Assembly: GCA_002420305.1 (NCBI GenBank)
Contig: DIHT01000107.1
Coordinates: 1 to 37,327 of the forward strand
DNA from: Akkermansiaceae bacterium UBA5689
Lineage (GTDB): Bacteria > Verrucomicrobiota > Verrucomicrobiia > Verrucomicrobiales > Akkermansiaceae
Direction: 5' to 3'
Length of the DNA stretch: 37,327 nucleotides
Part shown: positions 24,829 to 33,017 of the stretch, piece by piece
How the letters are laid out: every line of letters starts with the position of its first letter
Position numbering within the stretch: position 1 is the stretch's first letter
Notes under the pieces: model-generated
Database searches by the model: none
What the model saw: the letters and a program-made list of their open reading frames with translations, nothing else
Told to the model about the DNA's origin: nothing
Made by a program: the position numbers and the translations under genes

Positions 24829-27242
24829 AAAGAGTTCTTCCTGCAGCGATCGTTATTCTTATTTCGGCCATGGCGGTTCTCGCGATTGTGCGTGTTCGCT
24901 TCTCATCGGATGTTTTTGAATTGCTTCCTCAGGACCTTCCAGAAGCACGAGGCTTGGAGCAGATCAATAGGTATTTCAGTCGAGACGCTCAGCTGATCAT
25001 CACTTTAGATGGGCAGTCCGCTAGATCTGTTAGTGAAGCAACGGCCTCTTTGGCGAGCACTCTCAGTCAGCAGAAGGTCTTCATTGCGGATGTGTTCCGG
25101 GAGGTTGATATGGAAAGAATCGTTGCGGAGGGCGGACCACTTGTCGCCTGGGCTTGGTTCAACGGCCCCCCTGAGAGTCTGGCTCTTCTGGAGCGCCGGC
25201 TGGTCTCCCCGCAATCAAGGGAAACCCTCGAGAAGTCGCTGGAAGAGATCAATGATGCCTTTGATACGGAGAGCGCTCTCTTGAAGAGTTACGACCCACT
25301 CCAGCTTTCGCAGTTCGGATCCAATCCTGAAGGAGAAGGTGCCCCCTCTCTCGATCCGATGAGGTCATCATCAGGCGAATTCGAAATTCTTTACGTGGAG
25401 GGGAGCGGGGTTGATTTTTCCGATTACAGGGAGGTAAGAGACTGGTTAGACAAAGTTCAAAGTTTGGTAAGCCAATGGCTCAAGGAGTGGAATGGAAAGG
25501 GAGCGAAGGATATGGAGGTGGAGATTGGATATACCGGAACACCAGCTTTCATGTCAGAGGTTGGAGCTGGGATGGAGCGAGATATGACCATTTCAGTTCT
25601 TCTGACCCTCGTCTTGATCTCTGCCCTGTTCTTCCTGGTCCATCGGCAGGTGACTCCTCTCATCTGGCTGTTGGCAGCGATGATGGGCATTCTCGCTATC
25701 ACCCTTACTATTGCTGAGATGGCACTTGGGGAGCTGAGTGTGATCAGTGTAGGTTTTGCTGCGATTCTGATGGGGCTGTCGGTAGACTACGCCATCGTTC
25801 TTTATCGGGAGGCTCTTGGTAATCTGGGGTCTCCCAGAACGCTTCGAAGGGCGGTGGGCCCGGGGATAGCTTGGGCAGCCGTGACAACTGCGGCGGTTTT
25901 TCTCAGTCTGAACTTAAGTTCCCTACCGGGGCTAGCCGAGCTCGGCAATCTTGTTGCCTTGGGAATACTGGTTGGGGCCTTGGTGATGTTGTTTGGGTTT
26001 GCTCCAGTCGCGGTGCAATTTGCGGGGAAACGGTCTCATGGTAGTGCTCGCGACTGGGTTCCTTCCTCGATGAGGAAGGGGGCGGCAGGAGTTCTCGCTG
26101 TGCTCGTCCCGCTCGCTGCGATCTGGTCGGCTCTGATGATTGAGAAGCCAGTAATTGAGGCGGAATTTCATCCATTCAGAATGAAGGAGAGCCCAGCCCT
26201 GATCGCATGGAATGAGATGCGTGAAAAATTGCATGGCGAGAGCCAGACTACCCCGGCGGTGATCACTGCCGCGAATTTTGGAGAGCTGCACACCCAGCTC
26301 CAAGCCTTTAAGCAGAGGTCTTCAAGGGCACAGGAGGCAGGGTTAATTGAGAGTATTATTCTCCCGGATTCCTGGGTGCCGCATCCTGAATATCAACGCC
26401 GGAACGCCAAGCTCCTAAGAGCGCTGATCAAGGAAGGGCCACGTCTTCTCTCAGAGATTGACGAGGCTGGATTCACGAAGGAAGGGATGGATCTGACGCG
26501 TGAGGTGATTAATTCGTGGACACACTACCTCGACCAGCATGATGGCAAGCAGCCAGTCCGTCCGGCTGGGAGTTTGGCGAAATGGACTGTCGACCAGATC
26601 GTAACGGAAAGTGAAGATATAGTTGCGGCTGTGGTGGCCTTGACACCGGTGAATCCGAGTGAAAGGGAGTGGGTTACTGCGATCTGTGATGACCATTCCA
26701 ATGTAGCGAGCTTGCCCTCGCTCGGGACGGCCTTGAACGAGCGGATCGGTGATGATTTGTGGAAGATATTCGTGCCAATGCTCGTCCTTTTAACGGCTGT
26801 ACTGGCTCTGGTCTATCGCTCATGGAGGGATCTGTTCCTGACGCTTCTGGCCCTTCTCTTTGGTGGGTCTGTGATCGTTATTCTCACGATCTGGACTCCG
26901 TTGTCGTGGAACTCATTCAATGTCTGTGGAATTCCACTTCTGTTTGGTATCGGCCTCGATTTCAGTATTCACATGCTTTTTGCGTTGAGGCGGAGTGGAG
27001 GAGACCTTGGGGCAGTACGAAAGAGAATGGGAAAGGCGGTGGCCTTTTGTGGACTCTCTTCTGCTGTCGGTTTTGGGTCACTAGCAACGGCCTCTGCGGA
27101 CGGTCTCTCCAGCCTTGGAGTGGTCTGTGCGATAGGAATTCTCGCTAATACTTTTGTTGCAGTGATTCTCCTGCCTTCTTGGTATTGCTTCGTACATCCG
27201 GTTTCGAATTCTGCGGCTGACAGCGGGGATCAAGTTGATTAG
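24825..27242 (+). CDS. MMPL/RND-family transporter, putative carotenoid exporter
   Basis: An 805-residue RND-superfamily protein with the duplicated MMPL/HpnN-like layout. TM1 about 4-22, a large periplasmic loop, a block of helices about 240-400 with GLSVDYAIVLYREA (Asp321), a second periplasmic loop about 430-640, and a second helix block about 645-795 with GIGLDFSIHMLFALR (Asp712). The paired GxxxD-type acidic residues are those used for proton coupling. Its ATG overlaps the acyltransferase stop (ATGA), so it is translationally coupled to carotenoid modification. I infer it moves the glyco-acyl carotenoid, or a lipid, out of the inner membrane, as related exporters do for hopanoids and aryl polyenes. 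Substrate is not shown by sequence. Confidence 0.87.
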   Translation: MKRVLPAAIVILISAMAVLAIVRVRFSSDVFELLPQDLPEARGLEQINRYFSRDAQLIITLDGQSARSVSEATASLASTLSQQKVFIADVFREVDMERIVAEGGPLVAWAWFNGPPESLALLERRLVSPQSRETLEKSLEEINDAFDTESALLKSYDPLQLSQFGSNPEGEGAPSLDPMRSSSGEFEILYVEGSGVDFSDYREVRDWLDKVQSLVSQWLKEWNGKGAKDMEVEIGYTGTPAFMSEVGAGMERDMTISVLLTLVLISALFFLVHRQVTPLIWLLAAMMGILAITLTIAEMALGELSVISVGFAAILMGLSVDYAIVLYREALGNLGSPRTLRRAVGPGIAWAAVTTAAVFLSLNLSSLPGLAELGNLVALGILVGALVMLFGFAPVAVQFAGKRSHGSARDWVPSSMRKGAAGVLAVLVPLAAIWSALMIEKPVIEAEFHPFRMKESPALIAWNEMREKLHGESQTTPAVITAANFGELHTQLQAFKQRSSRAQEAGLIESIILPDSWVPHPEYQRRNAKLLRALIKEGPRLLSEIDEAGFTKEGMDLTREVINSWTHYLDQHDGKQPVRPAGSLAKWTVDQIVTESEDIVAAVVALTPVNPSEREWVTAICDDHSNVASLPSLGTALNERIGDDLWKIFVPMLVLLTAVLALVYRSWRDLFLTLLALLFGGSVIVILTIWTPLSWNSFNVCGIPLLFGIGLDFSIHMLFALRRSGGDLGAVRKRMGKAVAFCGLSSAVGFGSLATASADGLSSLGVVCAIGILANTFVAVILLPSWYCFVHPVSNSAADSGDQVD

Positions 27243-27253
27243 CGTTCCCTGAG

Positions 27254-27919
27254 ATGCAGAGGTTTACATTTCAGCTTCTGATCCTCATATCTCTCGTTTC
27301 GGGAGTTAAGCTCATGGCGGATACCAAGGGCGGCGGGGAGCAGGTGGTGCGACGTTGGCTGTCGACCAATGCCGGGGTTGAGGTGCTCAAAGTCGAGTTC
27401 ACCCAGATAAGGAAACTGACCAGCCTTAAATCCGTGATCCGTCAGCATGGAGTCCTGTGGATGGATCGGAGGGCAGGTGCGAGATTCCGTTGGCAGATTG
27501 GTAATCCGCCGAGAACAATTGTGACACGGGTTAAAGATGAGTTGCTGGTTATGCGGCCCCGGTCTCTCCAGTATGAGAAAAGTCCGGCGGGCGAGAGCAA
27601 AAACAGCATGGCGATTCTAGCTGGGGGCTTTCCTCGGGACTGGGAAGAATTCCAGAAAAAATACGAATTACTTGGAGTGAAAAGCCTGAATGGAACTCAC
27701 CGGATCAATGTTCAGCCCAGAGGGCAGCTGGCCCATGGAGTCCGCGTTCTTACCTTCGTCACTGAGAGCGCGAAAGGAATCCTGCAATCCGTAGATCTGA
27801 CTCTTCGGGATGGATCCTCGCAGCAGATCGTATTTGACCGGGTGGTGACGGGCCCCCAACTGAGCGACAATCTTTTTGAGCCCGACCTGACAGGCTATCG
27901 TGCTGCGAATTTCAAGTGA
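27254..27919 (+). CDS. LolA-like periplasmic lipid/lipoprotein carrier
   Basis: A 221-residue exported protein with signal peptide 1-22 (ending LMA). The body follows the LolA-like beta-barrel pattern: VEFTQIRKL at about 47-55, GVLWMDRRAGARFRWQIG (about 66-83), TIVTRVKDELLVMRP, and a C-terminal DLTLRDGSSQQIVF hydrophobic strand. LolA proteins shuttle lipids or lipoproteins across the periplasm. It starts 11 bp after the transporter stop and ends 12 bp before the CrtN-like gene, so it belongs to the pigment operon rather than to a housekeeping lol locus. A specialised carrier for the carotenoid product is inferred. Confidence 0.82.
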   Translation: MQRFTFQLLILISLVSGVKLMADTKGGGEQVVRRWLSTNAGVEVLKVEFTQIRKLTSLKSVIRQHGVLWMDRRAGARFRWQIGNPPRTIVTRVKDELLVMRPRSLQYEKSPAGESKNSMAILAGGFPRDWEEFQKKYELLGVKSLNGTHRINVQPRGQLAHGVRVLTFVTESAKGILQSVDLTLRDGSSQQIVFDRVVTGPQLSDNLFEPDLTGYRAANFK

Positions 27920-27931
27920 TTGAACAGTATC

Positions 27932-29475
27932 ATGGCTGATTCACTTAAGAACGGAGACAGACATGTAGTGGTCGTTGGAGCTGGTCCCGGTGGAATCACA
28001 GCTGCAATGATCCTCGCGCATCGGGGCTACCGTGTCACAGTGGTAGAGAAGGCCGGGCAGGTCGGAGGACGTAGTGCCTGTCTGCATGCGGGCCCTTATG
28101 CCTTCGATACTGGACCGACGTTTCTTCATCAGAAATTTACCCTCGAGGAAATGTTTCGGGAGGCAGGCCGTAATCTGGATGATGAACTCGACCTGATTCA
28201 GCTAGATCCGATGACTCGCTTGAAGTGGGGGCAGACCTCGATGGAAACGACTTCAGATCCTGTGAAAATGGCGGCAGAGATTGAGCGGGTATTTCCCGGG
28301 GAGAGCGAGGGATTTCATCGTTTCATGGCTGATCAGGAGGAGAAGTTCCGGTTGCTTGTTCCTTGTCTGACGGCTTCCTACAGTAAGTTCCGGGATCTCT
28401 TTCGGAAGTGCCTGCTTGACGCCTTGCCCTATGTTGCAACCAAGCATTCTGTGTTTTCGCTGCTGGGAGAGTATTTTTCTGATGAGCGCTTGCGACTCGC
28501 ATTCACCTTTCAGTCAAAATATCTGGGAATGTCTCCGTGGAAGTGTCCGGCACTCTTCAGTATACTCGCTTTTCTTGAGTATCGATTTGGGATTTATCAT
28601 GTCCAGGGAGGTATCAGCAGAATTTCGGAGAAGATGGCAGAAATTGCAGAGAGGGACGGAGCAGAGATACGTCTTGAGGCCTCTGTCAGAGAGGTCCTCA
28701 GTGAGGGGTGGGAAACCAGTGGTGTGCTGCTTGAATCGGGAGAAGTGATCAAGGCCGACGCCGTGATCCTGAATGCAGATTATGGGTATGCGGTCACCCA
28801 GTTGTTGAGTGGGCATAATGTTCCGGAGCACAAGGTGCGCCGGAAGGGGTTTTCCTGCTCGACCTTCATGCTCTACCTTGGTCTCGACACGCTCTACAAG
28901 GCAGAGCCGCATCATCAGATTCTTTTCGCGGATGACTACCGGAAAATGTTACTGAGATTCAGGAAGAGCGTACCGTTTCTGAGGATATGTCCGTTTATGT
29001 GAGAAACTCCTCAGTGACAGATCCACTGGTAGCACCTGAGGGGCACTCCAATCTTTACGTTCTGGTGCCTACAATCAATACCCGTCATGAAGTTGACTGG
29101 CCCGGTATGCAATCGGCCTATCGGGACAAGGTCTTGGACCGGATCGAGGCGCAGACGGGCATGAAAGATCTTCGCGGACGGATTGTAGAGGAGCGCATGA
29201 TTACTCCTCAGAACTGGTGTGAGGATGGCTCAATTTTTATGGGGGCGACTTTCAATCTGAAGCATACCCTCAACCAGCTTCTCTACCTGCGGCCGCACAA
29301 CCGGTATTCCAAATTTCGCAATCTCTATCTGGCAGGTGGAGGAACTCACCCTGGCAGTGGATTGCCGACAATTTATGAGTCCGCTCGAATAAGTGCGAAT
29401 ATGGTATCTGAGCAGTTCGGATCAAAATATGACCGGATTGACCTGACAATGCCTCTCTTAAGGTCAGGTTCCTGA
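27932..29475 (+). pseudogene. crtN: CrtN-like diapophytoene desaturase, frameshifted
   Basis: A CrtI/CrtN desaturase split by one base. The first part (27932-29002) has the FAD motif VVGAGPGGITAAM and GPTFLHQKF; it reads correctly to DDYRK, then runs out of frame to TGA 29000-29002. The second frame (to 29475) resumes with SEDMSVYVRNSSVTD and ends with GGGTHPGSGLPTIYESARIS. Adding one A to the run at 28943-28946 restores an uninterrupted reading frame, about 514 residues, through DDYRKNVTEIQEERTVSEDMS. Nothing else is damaged, so this is a sequencing or assembly error, a very recent mutation, or slippage. The HPGSGLPT motif suits the desaturase that converts 4,4'-diapophytoene to coloured C30 products. 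Start ATG 27932 lies 12 bp after the LolA-like stop. Confidence 0.87.
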
Positions 29476-29558
29476 GGCAAGAAGAATTCTATGGGTGGTG
29501 GTAGCCCCATCTATGGAGGACGCTGTGAGGTCGGAAGATCTCCGATTTATTTCTGGCA

Positions 29559-29594
29559 GGCAGGGAGGGCGCTTTGTAGCGTCCGGGCCCTGCT
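29559..29594 (+). promoter_or_regulatory. Strong hairpin between crt operon and xylA
   Basis: Two stacked stems: GGCAGGG/CCCTGCT outside and GGGCGCT/AGCGTCC inside (each with one G-T pair), loop TTGT. No T tract follows, so a classical terminator is doubtful; it could be a structured leader of xylA (start 39 bp downstream) or a transcript end. Confidence 0.4.
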
Positions 29595-29632
29595 GCAAGA
29601 GCGGTGTGGAACATCGAACAACCTTGAATATC

Positions 29633-30952
29633 ATGTCAGACCACTTCCCCAACGTCTCCAAGATTGAATTTGAAGGTCCGGGCTCGGACAACCCGCTCGC
29701 TTTCCGGCACTACAACCCGGACGAACTCGTTGCCGGTAAGAGCATGAAGGATCACCTGCGCTTCGGTGCTGCTTACTGGCATTGTATGCGCAATCCACTG
29801 GGAGATCCGTTTGGAGCGGGTACAGCTCACATGCCATGGGATGATGGGAGTGAGTCCCTCGACAATGCGCTCGCAAGGGTGCCGGTCTTTTTTGAGTTTC
29901 TGGAGAAGAGTCAGATTGATTTCTACTGCTTTCACGATCGGGATGTTTCTCCTGAGGGTTCCGGGTGGTCCGAGACGCATTCAAATCTTGAGCGGGTCAC
30001 TGAAGAGTTGAAGCGGGCTCAGGATAGCAGTGGTAAGAAACTGCTCTGGGGAACTGCCTGTCTTTTTGCGCATCCGCGTTATGCTCAGGGAGCGGCTACC
30101 TCGCCTAGTGCCGATGTGTTTTCCTATGCCGCAAGCCAGGTAAAGCACGCGCTTGAGGCGACCCACGCTCTGGGTGGCGAAGGATACGTATTCTGGGGAG
30201 GCAGAGAGGGTTACGCCTCTTTGATCAATACGGACATGAAGCGCGAACTCGACCACCTTGCCCGGCTGCTGCACATGGCAGTAGATCATGCCAAGAAGAT
30301 CGGATTTACCGGACAGTTCTACATTGAGCCGAAACCCCGCGAACCCTCCACTCACCAATATGACTCTGACGCGGCGGCCTGTCTTAACTTTCTCAGGGAG
30401 TATGACCTGATGGATCACCTTAAGCTCAACATTGAGACCAATCATGCGGAGCTGGCGGGACATACGATGGAGCATGAACTGGATGTTGCTTCTGCTGCAG
30501 GAGCCCTCGGGTCAATCGATGCAAATCGTGGGGATCAGCTGATCGGGTGGGATACAGATCAGTTCCCAACGAATATTTACCAGTGCGCAAATATCATGCT
30601 CAGGGTTCTGAAAATGAACGATGGTGCGGGCTTCACAACAGGGGGCCTGAACTTTGATGCCAAGAGGCGGAGAGAGTCGCATCTCCCGGACGACCTTTTC
30701 CACGCTCATGTGGGAGGGATGGATGCCTTTGCCCGGGGACTTAAGATTGCCGGTAGGATCATAGCGGATGGCCGATTCGATGAATTTGTCCGGGCTCGTT
30801 ATCAATCTTTCGATTCAGGAGTAGGGGCAGAGATTGAGACGGGGCAAACCAGCCTTGAGTCGTTGGATGCCTACGCATTGGGCATAGAGGCGCCGGTCCT
30901 CGAGAGTGGCCGTCAGGAAATGCTAGAGAACCTTCTTAACGATTACCTTTAG
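29633..30952 (+). CDS. xylA: Xylose isomerase
   Basis: A 439-residue class II xylose isomerase converting D-xylose to D-xylulose in the cytosol. Catalytic His101 and Asp104 occur in YCFHDRDVSPEG at the class II numbering. Metal ligands are Glu232 and Lys234 (FYIEPKPREP), Glu268 and His271 (NIETNHAELAGH), Asp296 (GSIDANRGD), and Asp307 and Asp309 (WDTDQFP). ATG 29633 yields the family length and start (SDHFPNVSKIEFEGP); an open frame back to 29495 adds 46 unrelated residues and is rejected. Followed by xylulokinase after a 465-bp gap that carries two hairpin repeats. Regulation cannot be read; no xylR is in the window. Confidence 0.96.
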   Translation: MSDHFPNVSKIEFEGPGSDNPLAFRHYNPDELVAGKSMKDHLRFGAAYWHCMRNPLGDPFGAGTAHMPWDDGSESLDNALARVPVFFEFLEKSQIDFYCFHDRDVSPEGSGWSETHSNLERVTEELKRAQDSSGKKLLWGTACLFAHPRYAQGAATSPSADVFSYAASQVKHALEATHALGGEGYVFWGGREGYASLINTDMKRELDHLARLLHMAVDHAKKIGFTGQFYIEPKPREPSTHQYDSDAAACLNFLREYDLMDHLKLNIETNHAELAGHTMEHELDVASAAGALGSIDANRGDQLIGWDTDQFPTNIYQCANIMLRVLKMNDGAGFTTGGLNFDAKRRRESHLPDDLFHAHVGGMDAFARGLKIAGRIIADGRFDEFVRARYQSFDSGVGAEIETGQTSLESLDAYALGIEAPVLESGRQEMLENLLNDYL

Positions 30953-30988
30953 GCCTTCCGGGGTTTGGCAGGCTTCGGTCAAGATCTT

Positions 30989-31060
30989 GAGTGGCGCGGA
31001 TGACCTGTCCGGAAACCCAAGATCACCGGCCGATCTTCCGCGCCACTACTAGCTACACGG
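30989..31060. repeat. Hairpin repeat element, copy 1
   Basis: Begins GAGTGGCGCGGATGACC and ends CCGCGCCACTACTAGCTACACGG (split here by position: the right end is 31038-31060). GTGGCGCGGA pairs with TCCGCGCCAC, and an inner CCGG pairs with CCGG, closing a loop that contains AAACCCAAGATC. The ends match copy 2 with only two differences while the stem interior differs. Confidence 0.85.
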
Positions 31061-31169
31061 CAGAGTGCTGGAGCATGAGGCATGCCAATTGTTCGCCGGA
31101 TTGGCTTCGGCGCGGGTAGGAGAGAAGGATGCCCGGAAGGTTCCGCTGGATAACCGAACCGTGAGTGCC

Positions 31170-31243
31170 GAGTGGCGCGGATGACCCTCTCAAGAAAAAC
31201 CCAAAAATCCAGGGAGGCCACCGCGCCACTACTAGACACACGG
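31170..31243. repeat. Hairpin repeat element, copy 2
   Basis: Same 17-base left end as copy 1, same right end (31221-31243) with two substitutions, and a loop sharing AAACCCAA and ATC. The base stem GTGGCGCGG/CCGCGCCAC is identical to copy 1, but the inner stem is CTCTC/GGGAG-type instead of CCGG-type: different bases that still pair, which points to selection on structure. Confidence 0.85.
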
Positions 31244-31417
31244 AGAGTCATTCAAAGCATCTGCCGTGCCAACCTGCCTCAGATAGGGGTGGCCGAGTGT
31301 CTGATTTGGGGGAATTTCCACGAAAAGCCAAGATTGAGGGGTTTCGGTTTGGGTAAAATCTCGCAGTGTAAGGCGGTCCTGCTATGAAAGTCTTCGTTCC
31401 TATCACCGCGTAAAATC

Positions 31418-32992
31418 ATGCCCTTAGTCCTTGGTTTAGACTCTTCCACGCAGAGCGTTTCTGCCGTCGTTCTTGATACAGATTCGGATTCGATCATCCA
31501 TGAGGAGTCAGTCAGTTTCGGTGTTGACCTGCCGGACTATGGTCAGCCCTCGGGCTTCATCCCGGGTGGAGAAAACGGGGAAGTCCATAGTGATCCAATG
31601 ATGTGGCTGGATGCCCTGGAGCTGGTATTCTCCCGCCTTGCGCAAAGTTCCGTAGAGATGTCGGACATCGTCGCGGTCTCCGGTTCAGGCCAGCAGCATG
31701 GAAGTGTCTATCTCGACGAGGGTTTTGTCGACACGGTAGGCAATCTGGATCCACGGGAGACACTCAAGGGGCAGATTCTTTCCCACCTTACGAGGCAGAC
31801 AGCGCCAATCTGGATGGATAGTTCTACAACTGTGGAGTGCGGTGAAATCACCCGGGCGCTTGGGGGTGATACGGAAGTGTGCAGTCGGAGTGGGTCCATT
31901 GCGATCGAACGCTTCACAGGACCACAAATCCGTCGATTTGCAAAGACGAGTTATGACGGCTGGGAGTTGACGGGAGTAGTCCACCTTGTGAGCTCCTTCA
32001 TGGCGTCAGTCGTTGCCGGTAAAAGTGTTGCAATTGATCATGGAGATGGCGCGGGGATGAACCTGCTCAATCTCGCTTCGGGAGGCTGGGATGACGAGTT
32101 GCTTGAAGCGACTGCTCCGGGTTTGCGGGCAAAGCTTCCCTCCCCGGAGCCATCCGCAACGGTGGTGGGTAATGTCAGCCAGTTCTTTGTTGAGAACCAT
32201 GGAATGGATCCGAATTGCAAAGTCGTCCTCTTCTCGGGAGATAACCCCTGCAGTCTCGTTGGGATGGGAGCCTCAAAGCCTGGGAAGCTGGTTATCAGCC
32301 TCGGCACGAGTGACACTCTTTTTGCTGCGATGCCGGAGCCTCGGACGGACCCAAATGGTTTCGGGCATGTGTTCGGCAATCCAATGGGAGGTTTTATGAG
32401 CCTCATATGCTTTTTGAACGGGTCACTTGCCCGGGAGAGGGTGAAGGATAGACTGGGGCTGAGCTGGTCAGATTTTGATCGAGAGGGACTGGAACAGACG
32501 CCGGTAGGCAACCTGGGACGCGGCATGCTCCCTTTCTTCGGATCAGAAATTACGCCCAGGGTAACGTCCTCTGAGGCGGTATATTTTGGATGGCCGAAGG
32601 GGGAGAGGGAGCCGGCTGCGGTTGTGCGGGCTCTTCTCGAGGGACAATTTCTGAACATGAAGGTCTCCTCGAGGTGGCTTGGAGTCTCTCCAGAGACCAT
32701 TTATCTTACCGGTGGAGCGTCGAAAAATACGGGAATTGCTCAGACGGTAGCGGATGTCTTCGGCGTTCCGGTCTCCCGGCTGAGCGTGCCCGGATCGGCG
32801 GCTCTTGGAGCTGCCATGAGGGCTGCCAACGCTGTGTGTGGAATTTCCTTAGACTCCCTCGAAGCGGCTTTTTGCCAGCCTGATAGTGGTTCAACCGTGC
32901 AGCCAAGGGAGGGAACGGGTAAAATCTACGAGGAATTGGAGCAAAAATGGGTCTCAGCCTTGCACGAAGCGTTTCCGCTCCTTAAGGACTGA
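31418..32992 (+). CDS. xylB: Xylulokinase (FGGY family)
   Basis: A 524-residue FGGY carbohydrate kinase that phosphorylates D-xylulose with ATP for entry into the pentose phosphate pathway. Domain 1 has the phosphate loop GLDSSTQSV (Asp8) and the substrate segment SGSGQQHGSV. The catalytic base is Asp275 in FSGDNPCSLVGMG, followed by the ATP-binding ISLGTSDTLF, and domain 2 ends with LTGGASKN and PGSAALGAAM. The start ATG 31418 has no obvious Shine-Dalgarno sequence. With xylA upstream and on the same strand the substrate assignment is firm by context. Confidence 0.94.
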   Translation: MPLVLGLDSSTQSVSAVVLDTDSDSIIHEESVSFGVDLPDYGQPSGFIPGGENGEVHSDPMMWLDALELVFSRLAQSSVEMSDIVAVSGSGQQHGSVYLDEGFVDTVGNLDPRETLKGQILSHLTRQTAPIWMDSSTTVECGEITRALGGDTEVCSRSGSIAIERFTGPQIRRFAKTSYDGWELTGVVHLVSSFMASVVAGKSVAIDHGDGAGMNLLNLASGGWDDELLEATAPGLRAKLPSPEPSATVVGNVSQFFVENHGMDPNCKVVLFSGDNPCSLVGMGASKPGKLVISLGTSDTLFAAMPEPRTDPNGFGHVFGNPMGGFMSLICFLNGSLARERVKDRLGLSWSDFDREGLEQTPVGNLGRGMLPFFGSEITPRVTSSEAVYFGWPKGEREPAAVVRALLEGQFLNMKVSSRWLGVSPETIYLTGGASKNTGIAQTVADVFGVPVSRLSVPGSAALGAAMRAANAVCGISLDSLEAAFCQPDSGSTVQPREGTGKIYEELEQKWVSALHEAFPLLKD

Positions 32993-33017
32993 GGGTACTA
33001 CGTAACTAACCAGAACA

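Larger units (their letters stand above)
30953..31417. other. Intergenic region with two hairpin repeats
   Basis: 465 bp between xylA and xylB with no convincing gene. It carries two same-direction copies of a ~73-bp palindromic element (30989-31060 and 31170-31243), 109 bp of unrelated sequence between them, and about 170 bp before xylB where the xylB promoter or leader should lie. Confidence 0.7.

Noticed and set aside
29440..29475. ACCTGAC...GTCAGGT inverted repeat at the end of the crtN-like gene as a terminator
   Set aside because: Lies within coding sequence with a long loop and no T tract.
29495..29632. Extended N terminus of xylose isomerase
   Set aside because: The 46 extra residues do not match the family, while ATG 29633 gives class II residue numbering (His101, Asp104).
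30989..31243. The paired repeats as a CRISPR array or integron attC sites
   Set aside because: Only two copies, each palindromic over its whole length, 109 bp apart, with no attC core sequences and no cas or integrase gene.
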